This document shows, piece after piece, positions 29,285 through 36,892 of a stretch of 64,000 nt of DNA; position 1 is the first letter of the stretch, and the number at the start of each line of letters is the position of its first letter. The notes below the pieces were generated by a model. That model saw only the letters and a program-made list of their open reading frames with translations, did not search any database and was not told the DNA's origin. Both the position numbers and the translations under genes were made by a program. Origin of the DNA: Shinella sp. H4-D48 (GTDB taxonomy: Bacteria > Pseudomonadota > Alphaproteobacteria > Rhizobiales > Rhizobiaceae). The DNA is taken from contig NZ_CP093337.1 in the NCBI RefSeq assembly GCF_022637395.1, positions 1,100,001 to 1,164,000 of the forward strand, written 5' to 3'.

Positions 29285-30232
29285 TTGGCATTAAGCGCGT
29301 TTATCTCCTATTCGCACGCCGATGAGAAGTATCTCGACAGGCTGCATAAGCATATGTCGCTTCTTCAGCGTGAAGGCTCCGTTGAAACCTGGACCGATCA
29401 CCAAATCGTTCCAGGTGCGAAGCTGGACAAAGCGGTGATGGACGCCTTGCTATCGAGCGATCTGTTCATCGCTCTGGTCAGTCCCGACTACATCGCTTCC
29501 AACTACTGCTACGAAAAGGAATTCGAGGAGGCGCTCCGACTTTCCGAGAATGGTAAGCTCCATATCGTTCCGGTGATTGTCGAGCCGTGCGACTGGCTTT
29601 CTTCCCCCTTTCGACAATTCATGGCTTTGCCTAAGGACGGCAAGCCGATATCCGAATGGACCAACGCGAACGTCGCCTATCTTGACGTTGTTTCCGGCAT
29701 CCGTCGGCTGGTTTCTACGGGTAAAACGGATGCCGTTCCGGTCGGCACGGGACCGTCGGCCGCGTTGACGTCAGGCCGTCGGATCAAAATCAAGCAAGAA
29801 TTCGATTCAATTCAGCGAGGAGAGTTTATTGATCAAGCCTATGAGGTTATCCGCGACTACTTCAAGAGCTCGTGCGATGAACTCAGCGGAATTGACGACC
29901 TGAAAGCCAAGTTCCACAGGATGAGTGATAGCTCCTTTACCTGCACCGTCGTGAACCGGGGCATAAAAGGTGGCCGGGAAGCACACATTACCGTTCACAA
30001 CAGTAAAGGCAGCAGGCACCATTTCGGGGACATCAATTACGTGTTCGAAGCCCATGCCGACACTAACACGTCGAACGGTTCGATCCGCGTATCCGCTGAT
30101 GACTACAACATGTACCTCACGCTGGGCTTTGGCGGACTCATGGGGCGCGGCGATTCCAAGTATGACGCGCAGCAGGCGGCGGAGGCCCTTTGGTCGGAAT
30201 TCATCGGGCATGCGGGGATCGAATATGACTGA
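29285..30232 (+). CDS. TIR-domain protein (probable NADase or signalling defence protein)
   Basis: About 315 aa. The N-terminal 140 residues are a TIR domain: AFISYSHADEKYLDRL, SSDLFIALVSPDYIASNYC and the acidic segment EKEFEEAL, where E77 or E79 would be the catalytic Glu of TIR NADases. The C-terminal ~150 residues are unassigned. TTG 29285 is preferred because GAGGTG lies about 6 bp upstream and the product starts right at the TIR fold; ATG 29234 or 29249 would add about 12-17 odd residues. It overlaps the zinc-ribbon gene. With SIR2 at the other end, the element carries two NAD-acting domains. Confidence 0.8.
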   Translation: MALSAFISYSHADEKYLDRLHKHMSLLQREGSVETWTDHQIVPGAKLDKAVMDALLSSDLFIALVSPDYIASNYCYEKEFEEALRLSENGKLHIVPVIVEPCDWLSSPFRQFMALPKDGKPISEWTNANVAYLDVVSGIRRLVSTGKTDAVPVGTGPSAALTSGRRIKIKQEFDSIQRGEFIDQAYEVIRDYFKSSCDELSGIDDLKAKFHRMSDSSFTCTVVNRGIKGGREAHITVHNSKGSRHHFGDINYVFEAHADTNTSNGSIRVSADDYNMYLTLGFGGLMGRGDSKYDAQQAAEALWSEFIGHAGIEYD

Positions 30233-30389
30233 ACTCAAGCGTTTCCAATGCCTCAATTGCGGACATCGTTTCGAAGTCGAAGTTCTGACGCCGGAGGAAA
30301 AGCGGGAAGCGAAACGCGAGGATAGGCCCGTTTCGGCGGTGGCGTGTCCGCAATGCCGGCGCACAGATATCCGCGGCGGCTGGGGCTGA
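30225..30389 (+). CDS. Small zinc-ribbon protein
   Basis: A 54-aa protein with CLNCGHRF near the N-terminus and CPQCRRTD near the C-terminus, a four-cysteine zinc ribbon. ATG 30225 overlaps the TIR gene stop by 8 bp, so translation is probably coupled. It is the last gene before the right transposon end. It may regulate or partner the TIR protein, or be unrelated. Confidence 0.7.
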   Translation: MTELKRFQCLNCGHRFEVEVLTPEEKREAKREDRPVSAVACPQCRRTDIRGGWG

Positions 30390-30410
30390 TGACCCCCGGC
30401 TTGCAACGGA

Positions 30411-30544
30411 GTCCGGACTTGTGTGGCGATCAGCTTCCCGAGTCCGGACTTATATGGCGAGGAATCCGAACTTGAAATGTGACCGTCGTTGTTTTCATTA
30501 ATGAAAACAACGACGGCGAGTCCAGGCTTATCTGGCGACGCACA
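30411..30544 (-). repeat. Right transposon end with TnsB-type repeats
   Basis: Inverted copies of the left-end motif at 30411-30430, 30442-30460, a degraded one near 30463-30482, and the terminal one at 30520-30538, ending with ACA at 30542-30544. The right end is longer than the left (about 134 vs 69 bp), the usual asymmetry of Tn7-like ends being set by number and spacing of sites. A 34-bp palindrome sits before the last copy. Confidence 0.85.
30483..30516. repeat. Perfect 34-bp palindrome in the right end
   Basis: The half-site CCGTCGTTGTTTTCATT is followed immediately by its exact reverse complement, centred on TTAA. It lies between the degraded third repeat and the terminal repeat. It is unlike the TnsB motif, so it may bind another protein or form a cruciform or terminator-like hairpin (but no T-tract follows). 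Confidence 0.85.
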
Positions 30545-30670
30545 AAAATACTTTAAAATCAACAATCTACCAGAATGTTTGCCGCCGTGGATGGCTGGGC
30601 GATGAAACGGAGTGGTTTCTGCGGTAGGGTGCGCACTGCGGCCGGGAGGCCGGGTGATGAGGAGAATAGC

Positions 30671-31657
30671 ATGAAGGATAGACAGTTCGGGCGCACGGGC
30701 CGTGTCGTTTCGGAGATCGGGTTCGGGGCCTGGGCCATCGGTGGAGCCTGGGGAGATGTTTCGGAGGATGAGGCGCGGGGCGCGCTGCATGCGGCGCTCG
30801 ATGCCGGCACCACCTTCATCGATACGGCCGATGTCTATGGCGACGGCCGTTCGGAGCGCATCATCGCCGACGTGCTGAAGGAGCGCGGCGGCGAGCGGCC
30901 CTATGTGGCCACCAAGGCGGGGCGCCGCGCCGCGCCGCATGTAGCGGACGAATATAATCGCAAGAACCTGACCGCCTTCATCGACCGCTCGCTGCAGAAC
31001 CTTGCAACGGATTGCCTCGATCTGGTGCAGCTGCATTGCCCGCCGACTGAGGTCTATTACCGTCCCGAGGTATTCGGCATCCTCGACGACCTCGTAGCGG
31101 CGGGCAAGATCCGCAATTACGGCGTTTCTGTCGAGAAGGTTGAGGAAGCGCTGAAAGCGATGGAATATCCCGGCGTCGTGTCGGTCCAGATCATCTACAA
31201 CATCTTCCGCCAGCGCCCGGCCGGCCTGTTCTTTCGCGAGGCCAAGGCGAGGAATGTGGCGGTCATCGTGCGCGTGCCGCTGGCCTCGGGCCTGCTGACG
31301 GGCAAGATGAATGCAGCGACGACGTTCGCCGCGGACGACCATCGGGCGTTCAACCGCAACGGCGAGGCCTTCGACAAGGGCGAGACCTTCTCTGGCGTGC
31401 CTTATGACGTGGCGCTGGAGGCTGTCGAAGAGGTGCGCAAGCTGGTGCCGGGCAATGTCACCATGGCCCAGTTCGCGTTGCGCTGGATCCTGATGGAAGA
31501 GGCTGTCAGCGTCGTGATTCCGGGCGCGAAGAATGTCGCCCAGGCCAAGGGCAACAGTGCGGCAAGCGACATGGCCGCCTTGCCGGCCGAGACGATGGAC
31601 GCATTGCGCGCGCTGTATCGCGAGCGGATCGCGCCGCATGTCCACCAGCTCTGGTAG
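30671..31657 (+). CDS. Aldo/keto reductase
   Basis: A 328-aa NADPH-dependent AKR. Active-site elements: FIDTADVYGDGRSE (Asp and Tyr), VATKAG (Lys) and LVQLHCPP (His); C-terminal VSVVIPGAKN is the NADP-binding end. Substrate cannot be set. GATGAGGAG precedes ATG 30671; the open frame from 30575 is not supported. It is the first chromosomal gene after the transposon. Confidence 0.9.
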   Translation: MKDRQFGRTGRVVSEIGFGAWAIGGAWGDVSEDEARGALHAALDAGTTFIDTADVYGDGRSERIIADVLKERGGERPYVATKAGRRAAPHVADEYNRKNLTAFIDRSLQNLATDCLDLVQLHCPPTEVYYRPEVFGILDDLVAAGKIRNYGVSVEKVEEALKAMEYPGVVSVQIIYNIFRQRPAGLFFREAKARNVAVIVRVPLASGLLTGKMNAATTFAADDHRAFNRNGEAFDKGETFSGVPYDVALEAVEEVRKLVPGNVTMAQFALRWILMEEAVSVVIPGAKNVAQAKGNSAASDMAALPAETMDALRALYRERIAPHVHQLW

Positions 31658-31671
31658 GCATCAAGCACGAC

Positions 31672-31698
31672 AGGCGGCGGCGGATATTGCCGCCGCCT
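31672..31698 (+). terminator. Hairpin after the aldo/keto reductase gene
   Basis: Perfect 10-bp stem AGGCGGCGGC / GCCGCCGCCT with a 7-base loop, 14 bp after the stop. No T-run follows, so it may act as a processing or weak termination signal. Confidence 0.55.
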
Positions 31699-31714
31699 GA
31701 TTCGCGTGTGCCGG

Positions 31715-31756
31715 TCCTGATGCGGATCAGAAGTTTCCTGATGCGGGTCAGAAGTT
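31715..31756. repeat. Tandem 21-bp direct repeat
   Basis: Two adjacent 21-bp units (31715-31735 and 31736-31756) that differ at one base, both starting TCCTGATGCGG. The second covers the end of the small minus-strand gene, so it looks like a local duplication at its 3' end. Confidence 0.8.
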
Positions 31757-31945
31757 GAGAAATTGCTTGGGGTCCTTGCGCGCGCGCATCAGAAGATCGA
31801 GCTCCCGCTTGGACGGGCCGAACTTCTCGAAAAGCCGTTCGGCTTCCGTGTGCGACAGCCCGTAGGCCGTGCGAAAGCTATCGAGCGTATACCGTTCTCC
31901 CGAAAGCCGCCGGTGATCGGGAAAGAGCTTAGACTGTTCCTGCAT
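31748..31945 (-). CDS. Small DUF3606-like hypothetical protein
   Basis: A 65-aa protein, MQEQSKLFPDHRRL then a helix-turn-helix-like stretch (FRTAYGLSHTEAERLFEKFG), ending KDPKQFLNF. The layout resembles small DUF3606-type rhizobial proteins. No operon partner; its start lacks a strong ribosome site. Confidence 0.5.
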   Translation of the reverse strand: MQEQSKLFPDHRRLSGERYTLDSFRTAYGLSHTEAERLFEKFGPSKRELDLLMRARKDPKQFLNF

Positions 31946-32114
31946 CTGCCATCGTGCCCAAACAAGGTTGCGTGCCCTTTCAACCGGTTGGGACGGGGAT
32001 TGTTCCGGCAGCCGGCAGCAAAATCACTGACAAAGTTCGGGCGGGTGGTCAGGCGTAGAAAGGGTGCGATGCAGCATCGCGATTTGGCCGTAATCGGCTC
32101 GGAGGATTGCCGGC

Positions 32115-32498
32115 ATGAACCGTCTCGTTGCGACTGTTATTGGCTTGCTTGCCCTCGGCTTCAGCCCATCGATGGCAGCTGCGAAAGGTGCCTATGTGGC
32201 CTGTGACAACGGCTTGCGCTGCGTGGTCGCGCCGTGCCCCTCGACCACCGCCCGCGACCTTGCCACCGGCCGCGCCATCAAGGGCGTTTATCCCGATGTC
32301 GATGGGTTGCCGGAAGCCGATCGGCAGCGCCTTCGTGACGCCGACGCGCTCTATTTCGGGACGCGCGTGCTGCGTGGTCATATCGAGGACCGCGAGACGG
32401 TGATCAGGGGCAGGACGCACCGCCTGCCCACGCTCGTCGTGACGGGTCTCGACCGTGCCGCGACCGCCGCCGAGCGGCGCCATTGCCCGCGGCGCTGA
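32115..32498 (+). CDS. Exported cysteine-containing hypothetical protein
   Basis: A 127-aa protein with a signal peptide (MNRLVATVIGLLALGF..., cleavage after AAA), then CDNGLRCVVAPCPS and a long unrecognised domain ending with RHCPRR. Cysteines at about 30, 35, 40 and 124 could form disulfides in the periplasm. GGAGGATTG precedes the ATG. Function unknown. Confidence 0.65.
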   Translation: MNRLVATVIGLLALGFSPSMAAAKGAYVACDNGLRCVVAPCPSTTARDLATGRAIKGVYPDVDGLPEADRQRLRDADALYFGTRVLRGHIEDRETVIRGRTHRLPTLVVTGLDRAATAAERRHCPRR

Positions 32499-32689
32499 GC
32501 GCGGCAGCCCGGATTTTTCGCTGAACGGGTGCCGCGCACGGTCCCGGCAGGGTGATTTCGCGTGAACGAATATGCTCGCGAAGGCGGGCTTGTCCCCGTT
32601 GTCCGTTCCATGTGCCGGGTCTTTCGCGATGCGGCTTTTGCCCTATCGCGGCTGAAAGGGAACCGGTTTTGCAAACGTCTCGAGCATTG

Positions 32690-32717
32690 TTGACTAACTC
32701 TAGTAATTCCCTAGGCT
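32690..32717 (+). promoter_or_regulatory. Candidate promoter of the sulfate importer operon
   Basis: TTGACT at 32690-32695 and TAGGCT at 32712-32717 with a 16-bp spacer, 28 bp upstream of the binding-protein start. The intervening AACTCTAGTAATTCCC is the only AT-rich stretch here. Pattern-based only. Confidence 0.4.
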
Positions 32718-32745
32718 TTTGGCAGAAACGCACAGGAGGTTGGAC

Positions 32746-33771
32746 ATGTCTATTTTGGTGAAACGGGTAGGGGCCTTGCTCCTGGGTGTCGGGCTGGCCT
32801 TTGGCAGCGTCACGGCGACGTGGGCGCAGACGACGTTGCTCAACGTGTCCTACGATCCGACCCGCGAACTCTACAAGGATTACAACGAGGCCTTTGCCAA
32901 GCACTGGAAGGCCGAGACCGGCGAGGATGTGACCATCCAGCAGTCGCATGGCGGCTCGGGCAAGCAGGCCCGCGCGGTGATCGACGGCCTGGAGGCTGAT
33001 GTCGTGACGTTGGCGCTCGAAAGCGACATCAACGCCATCGTGGAAAAGACCGGCAAGATCAACAAGGATTGGCGCACGCGCCTGCCCAACAATTCATCGC
33101 CCTATACCTCCACGATCGTCTTCCTCGTGCGCAAGGGCAATCCCAAGGGCATCAAGAACTGGGGCGACCTGGTGAAGGGCGACGTGCAGATCGTGACGCC
33201 GAACCCGAAGACCTCGGGCGGCGCGCGCTGGAACTACCTCGCTGCCTGGGCCTGGGCGAACGAGGAATTCGGTGGCGATCAGGACAAGATCAAGGCCTAT
33301 ATCGCCGATCTCTACAAGCGGGCGCCGGTTCTCGACACGGGAGCGCGCGGCGCGCTGACGACGTTTGCCCAGCGCCAGATCGGCGACGTTCTGCTCGCCT
33401 GGGAAAACGAAGCCTATCTGGCCGGTGCGGAATTCGGCGCTGATGCGTTCGACATCGTTGCCCCGCCGATCTCGATTCTCGCCGAGCCACCGGTCGCCGT
33501 GGTCGATGGCAATGTCGATGCCAAGGGCACGCGCAAGCAGGCCGAGGCCTATCTGAACTACCTCTACTCCGAGGAAGGCCAGAACATCGCGGCCAAGCAC
33601 TTCTATCGCCCTTCCAAGCGCGAAGTGGTGAAGCCGGAGTTGCTGCAACAGCTTCCCGAGATTAAGCTGGTCACCATCGACGACCCGATCTTCGGCGGAT
33701 GGGCCAAGGCGCAGCCCGAGCACTTCGGCGACGGTGGCGTCTTCGACCAGATCTACAAGCCGGGGAACTGA
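32746..33771 (+). CDS. Sulfate/thiosulfate ABC transporter substrate-binding protein
   Basis: A 341-aa periplasmic sulfate-binding protein (Sbp/CysP). Signal peptide [20 protein letters not shown], cleavage after WAQ; mature protein shows [32 protein letters not shown] and [15 protein letters not shown], the classic sulfate-site motifs. ACAGGAGGT precedes ATG 32746. The next gene, cysT, starts 5 bp after it, so this begins the four-gene importer operon. Confidence 0.95.
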   Translation: MSILVKRVGALLLGVGLAFGSVTATWAQTTLLNVSYDPTRELYKDYNEAFAKHWKAETGEDVTIQQSHGGSGKQARAVIDGLEADVVTLALESDINAIVEKTGKINKDWRTRLPNNSSPYTSTIVFLVRKGNPKGIKNWGDLVKGDVQIVTPNPKTSGGARWNYLAAWAWANEEFGGDQDKIKAYIADLYKRAPVLDTGARGALTTFAQRQIGDVLLAWENEAYLAGAEFGADAFDIVAPPISILAEPPVAVVDGNVDAKGTRKQAEAYLNYLYSEEGQNIAAKHFYRPSKREVVKPELLQQLPEIKLVTIDDPIFGGWAKAQPEHFGDGGVFDQIYKPGN

Positions 33772-33776
33772 GAACG

Positions 33777-34640
33777 TTGACGACGACTGCTGCTGCTTCC
33801 GGGCGGTGGCGACTGAAACAGCCGAGCGTCATTCCGGGTTTCGGACTGACGCTCGGTTTTTCGCTCGCCTATCTCACGCTCATCATCCTTATTCCGCTTG
33901 CCGGCCTCGTCTGGCGTTCGGCATCGCTCTCTGGTGCCGAATTCCTCGGCATCCTTTCCGATCCGCGCACGATCAATGCGCTGAAGATCTCCTTCGGCAC
34001 CGCCTTCATCGCGGCCATCGTCAATGTGGTCTTCGGGGTCATCGTCGCCTGGGTCATCGTGCGCTACGAGTTTCCCGGCCGGCGCATCGTCGATGCGGTT
34101 GTCGACCTGCCTTTTGCGCTGCCCACAGCGGTTGCCGGCATCGCGCTTGCGGCGCTCTATGCGCCGAACGGCTGGATCGGCCAGATCCTCAATGTCTTCG
34201 GCATCAAGGCGGCCTTCAACCCGACGGGCATTGTGATCGCGCTGGTCTTCATCGGCCTGCCCTTCGTGGTGCGCACCGTGCAGACCGTGATGGAGGAGAT
34301 CGACCGCGAGATCGAGGAGGCGGCGGCGACGCTCGGCGCAAACCGTTTCCAGACGGTCTTCCGCGTGCTGCTTCCGGGCCTGGCGCCGGCCATCCTCACG
34401 GGTTTCGCGCTCGCCTTCGCCCGCGGCGTGGGTGAATACGGTTCCGTCATCTTCATTGCCGGCAATATTCCCTATGTGTCGGAAATCGCGCCGCTTCTCA
34501 TCGTCATCCGGCTGGAGGAGTTCAATTACGGCGCAGCGACCGCCATCGCCACGATCATGCTGGCGCTGTCCTTTGCCATGCTGCTGGTCATCAACCTCAT
34601 CCAGGCATGGAGCCGCAGGAGATATGGTCATGGCGCATAA
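33777..34640 (+). CDS. cysT: Sulfate ABC transporter permease CysT
   Basis: A 287-aa permease with six membrane helices and the inner-membrane EAA loop ([20 protein letters not shown]). It forms the sulfate channel with CysW. TTG 33777 is chosen: GGGGA lies just upstream and the product begins [11 protein letters not shown]; an ATG at 33699 would overlap the binding-protein gene for 73 bp. It overlaps cysW by 17 bp. Confidence 0.93.
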   Translation: MTTTAAASGRWRLKQPSVIPGFGLTLGFSLAYLTLIILIPLAGLVWRSASLSGAEFLGILSDPRTINALKISFGTAFIAAIVNVVFGVIVAWVIVRYEFPGRRIVDAVVDLPFALPTAVAGIALAALYAPNGWIGQILNVFGIKAAFNPTGIVIALVFIGLPFVVRTVQTVMEEIDREIEEAAATLGANRFQTVFRVLLPGLAPAILTGFALAFARGVGEYGSVIFIAGNIPYVSEIAPLLIVIRLEEFNYGAATAIATIMLALSFAMLLVINLIQAWSRRRYGHGA

Positions 34641-35493
34641 GTCTTCCCGCCGCCTGCGCTCTCCCACGACGGAGGCGCCCGCCGCCCGCTACACGCTGAT
34701 GGCGCTGGCCTTCGTCTTCCTGGCGCTTTTCCTGCTGTTGCCGCTGGCCGCCGTGTTCATCGAGGCGTTCCGCAAGGGAACGGAGGAGTTCCTCGCGGCT
34801 TTCGGCGATCCCGATACGCTGGCCGCCATCCGGCTGACGCTGCTGGTGGCCGTCATCGCGGTGCCGCTCAACCTGGTCTTCGGCGTGGCGGCGGCATGGG
34901 CCATCGCCAAGTTCGAGTTCAAGGGCAAGGCGTTCCTGACGACGCTGATCGATCTTCCCTTCTCGGTCTCGCCGGTCATTTCCGGCCTTGTCTATGTGCT
35001 GTTGTTCGGCGCGGGCAGCGTGCTCGGTCCGTGGCTCAAGAGCCATGGGATCGAAATCCTATTCGCCGTGCCGGGCATCGTTCTCGCCACCATCTTCGTG
35101 ACCTTCCCCTTCGTGGCGCGCGAACTCATCCCTCTCATGCAGGAGCAGGGCACGGGCGACGAGGAGGCGGCCCTGTCACTGGGGGCAAGCGGCTGGCAGA
35201 CCTTCTGGTATGTCACGCTGCCCAACATCAAGTGGGGCCTGCTCTACGGCGTGCTGCTCTGCAACGCGCGCGCCATGGGCGAGTTCGGCGCGGTCTCGGT
35301 GGTCTCGGGCCATATCCGCGGCCTCACCAACACGATGCCTTTGCATGTGGAGATCCTCTACAACGAGTACAATTTCGTCGCCGCCTTCGCGGTGGCATCG
35401 CTGCTCGCCGCACTCGCGCTCGTCACGCTGGTCGTCAAGACGGCGCTCGAACTTCACTACGGCGCGGAAATCGCCGCCGGCCGCAAGCATTGA
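34624..35493 (+). CDS. cysW: Sulfate ABC transporter permease CysW
   Basis: A 289-aa permease, paired with CysT. Several membrane helices and the EAA motif [33 protein letters not shown] is typical of CysW. GCAGGAGAT is placed for ATG 34624, inside the end of cysT. cysA starts 19 bp after its stop. Confidence 0.95.
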   Translation: MVMAHKSSRRLRSPTTEAPAARYTLMALAFVFLALFLLLPLAAVFIEAFRKGTEEFLAAFGDPDTLAAIRLTLLVAVIAVPLNLVFGVAAAWAIAKFEFKGKAFLTTLIDLPFSVSPVISGLVYVLLFGAGSVLGPWLKSHGIEILFAVPGIVLATIFVTFPFVARELIPLMQEQGTGDEEAALSLGASGWQTFWYVTLPNIKWGLLYGVLLCNARAMGEFGAVSVVSGHIRGLTNTMPLHVEILYNEYNFVAAFAVASLLAALALVTLVVKTALELHYGAEIAAGRKH

Positions 35494-35512
35494 TCTGAAA
35501 GGCACGCCCGCA

Positions 35513-36565
35513 ATGGACGTCAGTGTAAAAAACCTTCGCAAGGAATTCGACCGTTACCCGGCGCTGCACGATGTCTCACTCGACATCCGCTCCGGCGAGC
35601 TGATCGCGCTTCTGGGGCCGTCCGGCTCCGGCAAGACCACCTTGCTCCGCCTCATCGCCGGCCTCGAGCAGCCTACGCTCGGCAGCATTCACTTCGGCGA
35701 TGAGGACGCCTCGCACAAGACCGTGCAGGAGCGCAATATCGGCTTCGTGTTCCAGCATTATGCCCTTTTCCGCCACATGACGGTGGCTGACAACATCGCT
35801 TTCGGGCTGACGGTGCGTCCGCGCGGCGAGCGGCCTCCCAAGGCGGAGATCCGTCGCCGCGCCAGCGAGCTTCTGGAGATGGTGCAGCTTTCGGGACTGG
35901 AGAAGCGCTATCCCAACCAGCTGTCCGGCGGCCAGCGCCAGCGCGTGGCGCTCGCCCGTGCCATGGCGATCGAGCCGCGCGTGCTTTTGCTCGACGAGCC
36001 GTTTGGCGCGCTCGATGCCAAGGTGCGCAAGGAGCTGCGCCGCTGGCTGCGCGAATTCCATGACCGCACCGGCCACACCACCGTCTTCGTCACCCATGAC
36101 CAGGAAGAAGCGCTGGAGTTGGCCGACCGCGTCGTGGTGATGAGCCAGGGCAAGATCGAGCAGGTCGGCTCGTCTGACGATGTCTACGATAGGCCGAATT
36201 CGCCCTTCGTGTTCTCGTTCATCGGGGACAGCGCGAGTGTGCCGGTCAGCATCGTCGATGGCTCGGTGCGTTTCCGGGGCAACGAGATCGGAGTTGCCAC
36301 GCGCCAGGGCGATATTACCAGCGGCGAGGCGACGCTGTTCTTCCGCCCGCAGGACGTGACCCTCGTCACCGATCCGTCCGCACCGGCGCTGGAAGGGCGC
36401 GTCGTGACGTCCCGGCGGCTGGCTGGCACGCGTATCGCCGATCTGGATATCGGCGGGGCGGACGAACCGCTCCATGTGGAGATTGAGGTGCCGCTGGATG
36501 CGCAGGCGGCCAACGGCACGTCGATCCGCTTCCGTCCGCTCCGCTTCAAGCTGTTTGCGAAATAA
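35513..36565 (+). CDS. cysA: Sulfate/thiosulfate ABC transporter ATPase CysA
   Basis: A 350-aa ABC ATPase: Walker [10 protein letters not shown] near residue 36, Q-loop FVFQHYALF, signature [11 protein letters not shown], Walker [14 protein letters not shown]-loop VTHD; a C-terminal TOBE-type domain from ~240 (FRPQDVTL). With sbp, cysT and cysW it makes the complete importer that feeds sulfate assimilation. Confidence 0.95.
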   Translation: MDVSVKNLRKEFDRYPALHDVSLDIRSGELIALLGPSGSGKTTLLRLIAGLEQPTLGSIHFGDEDASHKTVQERNIGFVFQHYALFRHMTVADNIAFGLTVRPRGERPPKAEIRRRASELLEMVQLSGLEKRYPNQLSGGQRQRVALARAMAIEPRVLLLDEPFGALDAKVRKELRRWLREFHDRTGHTTVFVTHDQEEALELADRVVVMSQGKIEQVGSSDDVYDRPNSPFVFSFIGDSASVPVSIVDGSVRFRGNEIGVATRQGDITSGEATLFFRPQDVTLVTDPSAPALEGRVVTSRRLAGTRIADLDIGGADEPLHVEIEVPLDAQAANGTSIRFRPLRFKLFAK

Positions 36566-36580
36566 AGGGAGGGGCCGGCC

Positions 36581-36724
36581 TCAGTCGGTCCCTGTTCCGA
36601 AGGCTTGCCGCAGCGCCTCGTCATGCGAGCGCAGGGATGGCCCCTGCGCGAGCGGTATCACCAGAACGAGAACGACCAGCGACGTGATGAAAAGCGCGCC
36701 TGGCAGCAAGAACCTCGATTTCAC
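36581..36724 (-). CDS. 47-aa membrane-anchored small protein
   Basis: A GTG-started ORF with GAGGTG 4-5 bp upstream. The product has one membrane helix (LFITSLVVLVLVIPLAQG) after MKSRFLLPGA and a polar tail ending FGTGTD. It is convergent with cysA (stops 15 bp apart) and divergent from eptA. Function unknown; codon use and helix suggest a genuine gene. Confidence 0.5.
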   Translation of the reverse strand: MKSRFLLPGALFITSLVVLVLVIPLAQGPSLRSHDEALRQAFGTGTD

Positions 36725-36892
36725 GCATCACCTCATATCTGCATGCGCCCCTTTTTCCCGTTCAACCTGACAGAGGGCTGAATGGGCGGGGCTGCATTCG
36801 TTCAGCCGTCTGTCAGCTTGCATGGGCAGGGAAGGCGTCAGGATGGCGGAGCGCGAATGCGCCTTCGCCGGATGGACGTGAAAGGATAGACC

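Larger units (their letters stand above)
13245..30544. mobile_element. Tn7-like transposon inserted immediately downstream of tRNA-Ile2
   Basis: 17.3 kb bounded by inverted termini: the left tip starts TGTTCATCGCCACAT and the right tip, read inward, TGTGCGTCGCCAGAT (20 of the first 26 bases match). Inside each end lie further copies of a ~20-bp motif, as expected for TnsB sites. Core genes tnsA-like, tnsB, tnsC and tniQ/tnsD are on the plus strand at 21948-28160. Cargo includes SIR2 and TIR proteins, a TnsA-like/AAA+ metalloprotease pair and a GNAT-like gene. The flanking pentamers, ACCAT at 13240-13244 and AAAAT at 30545-30549, do not match, so no clean 5-bp duplication is seen. Targeting by TniQ/TnsD of the tRNA gene is inferred from position. 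Confidence 0.9.

Noticed and set aside
13245-30544. CRISPR-associated transposon
   Set aside because: No cas gene, effector or repeat-spacer array was seen between the ends; target choice fits a TniQ/TnsD protein reading the tRNA gene.
13245-30544. tRNA-borne integrase-type genomic island
   Set aside because: No tyrosine or serine recombinase gene and no direct repeat of the tRNA 3' end; termini and genes are Tn7-like instead.
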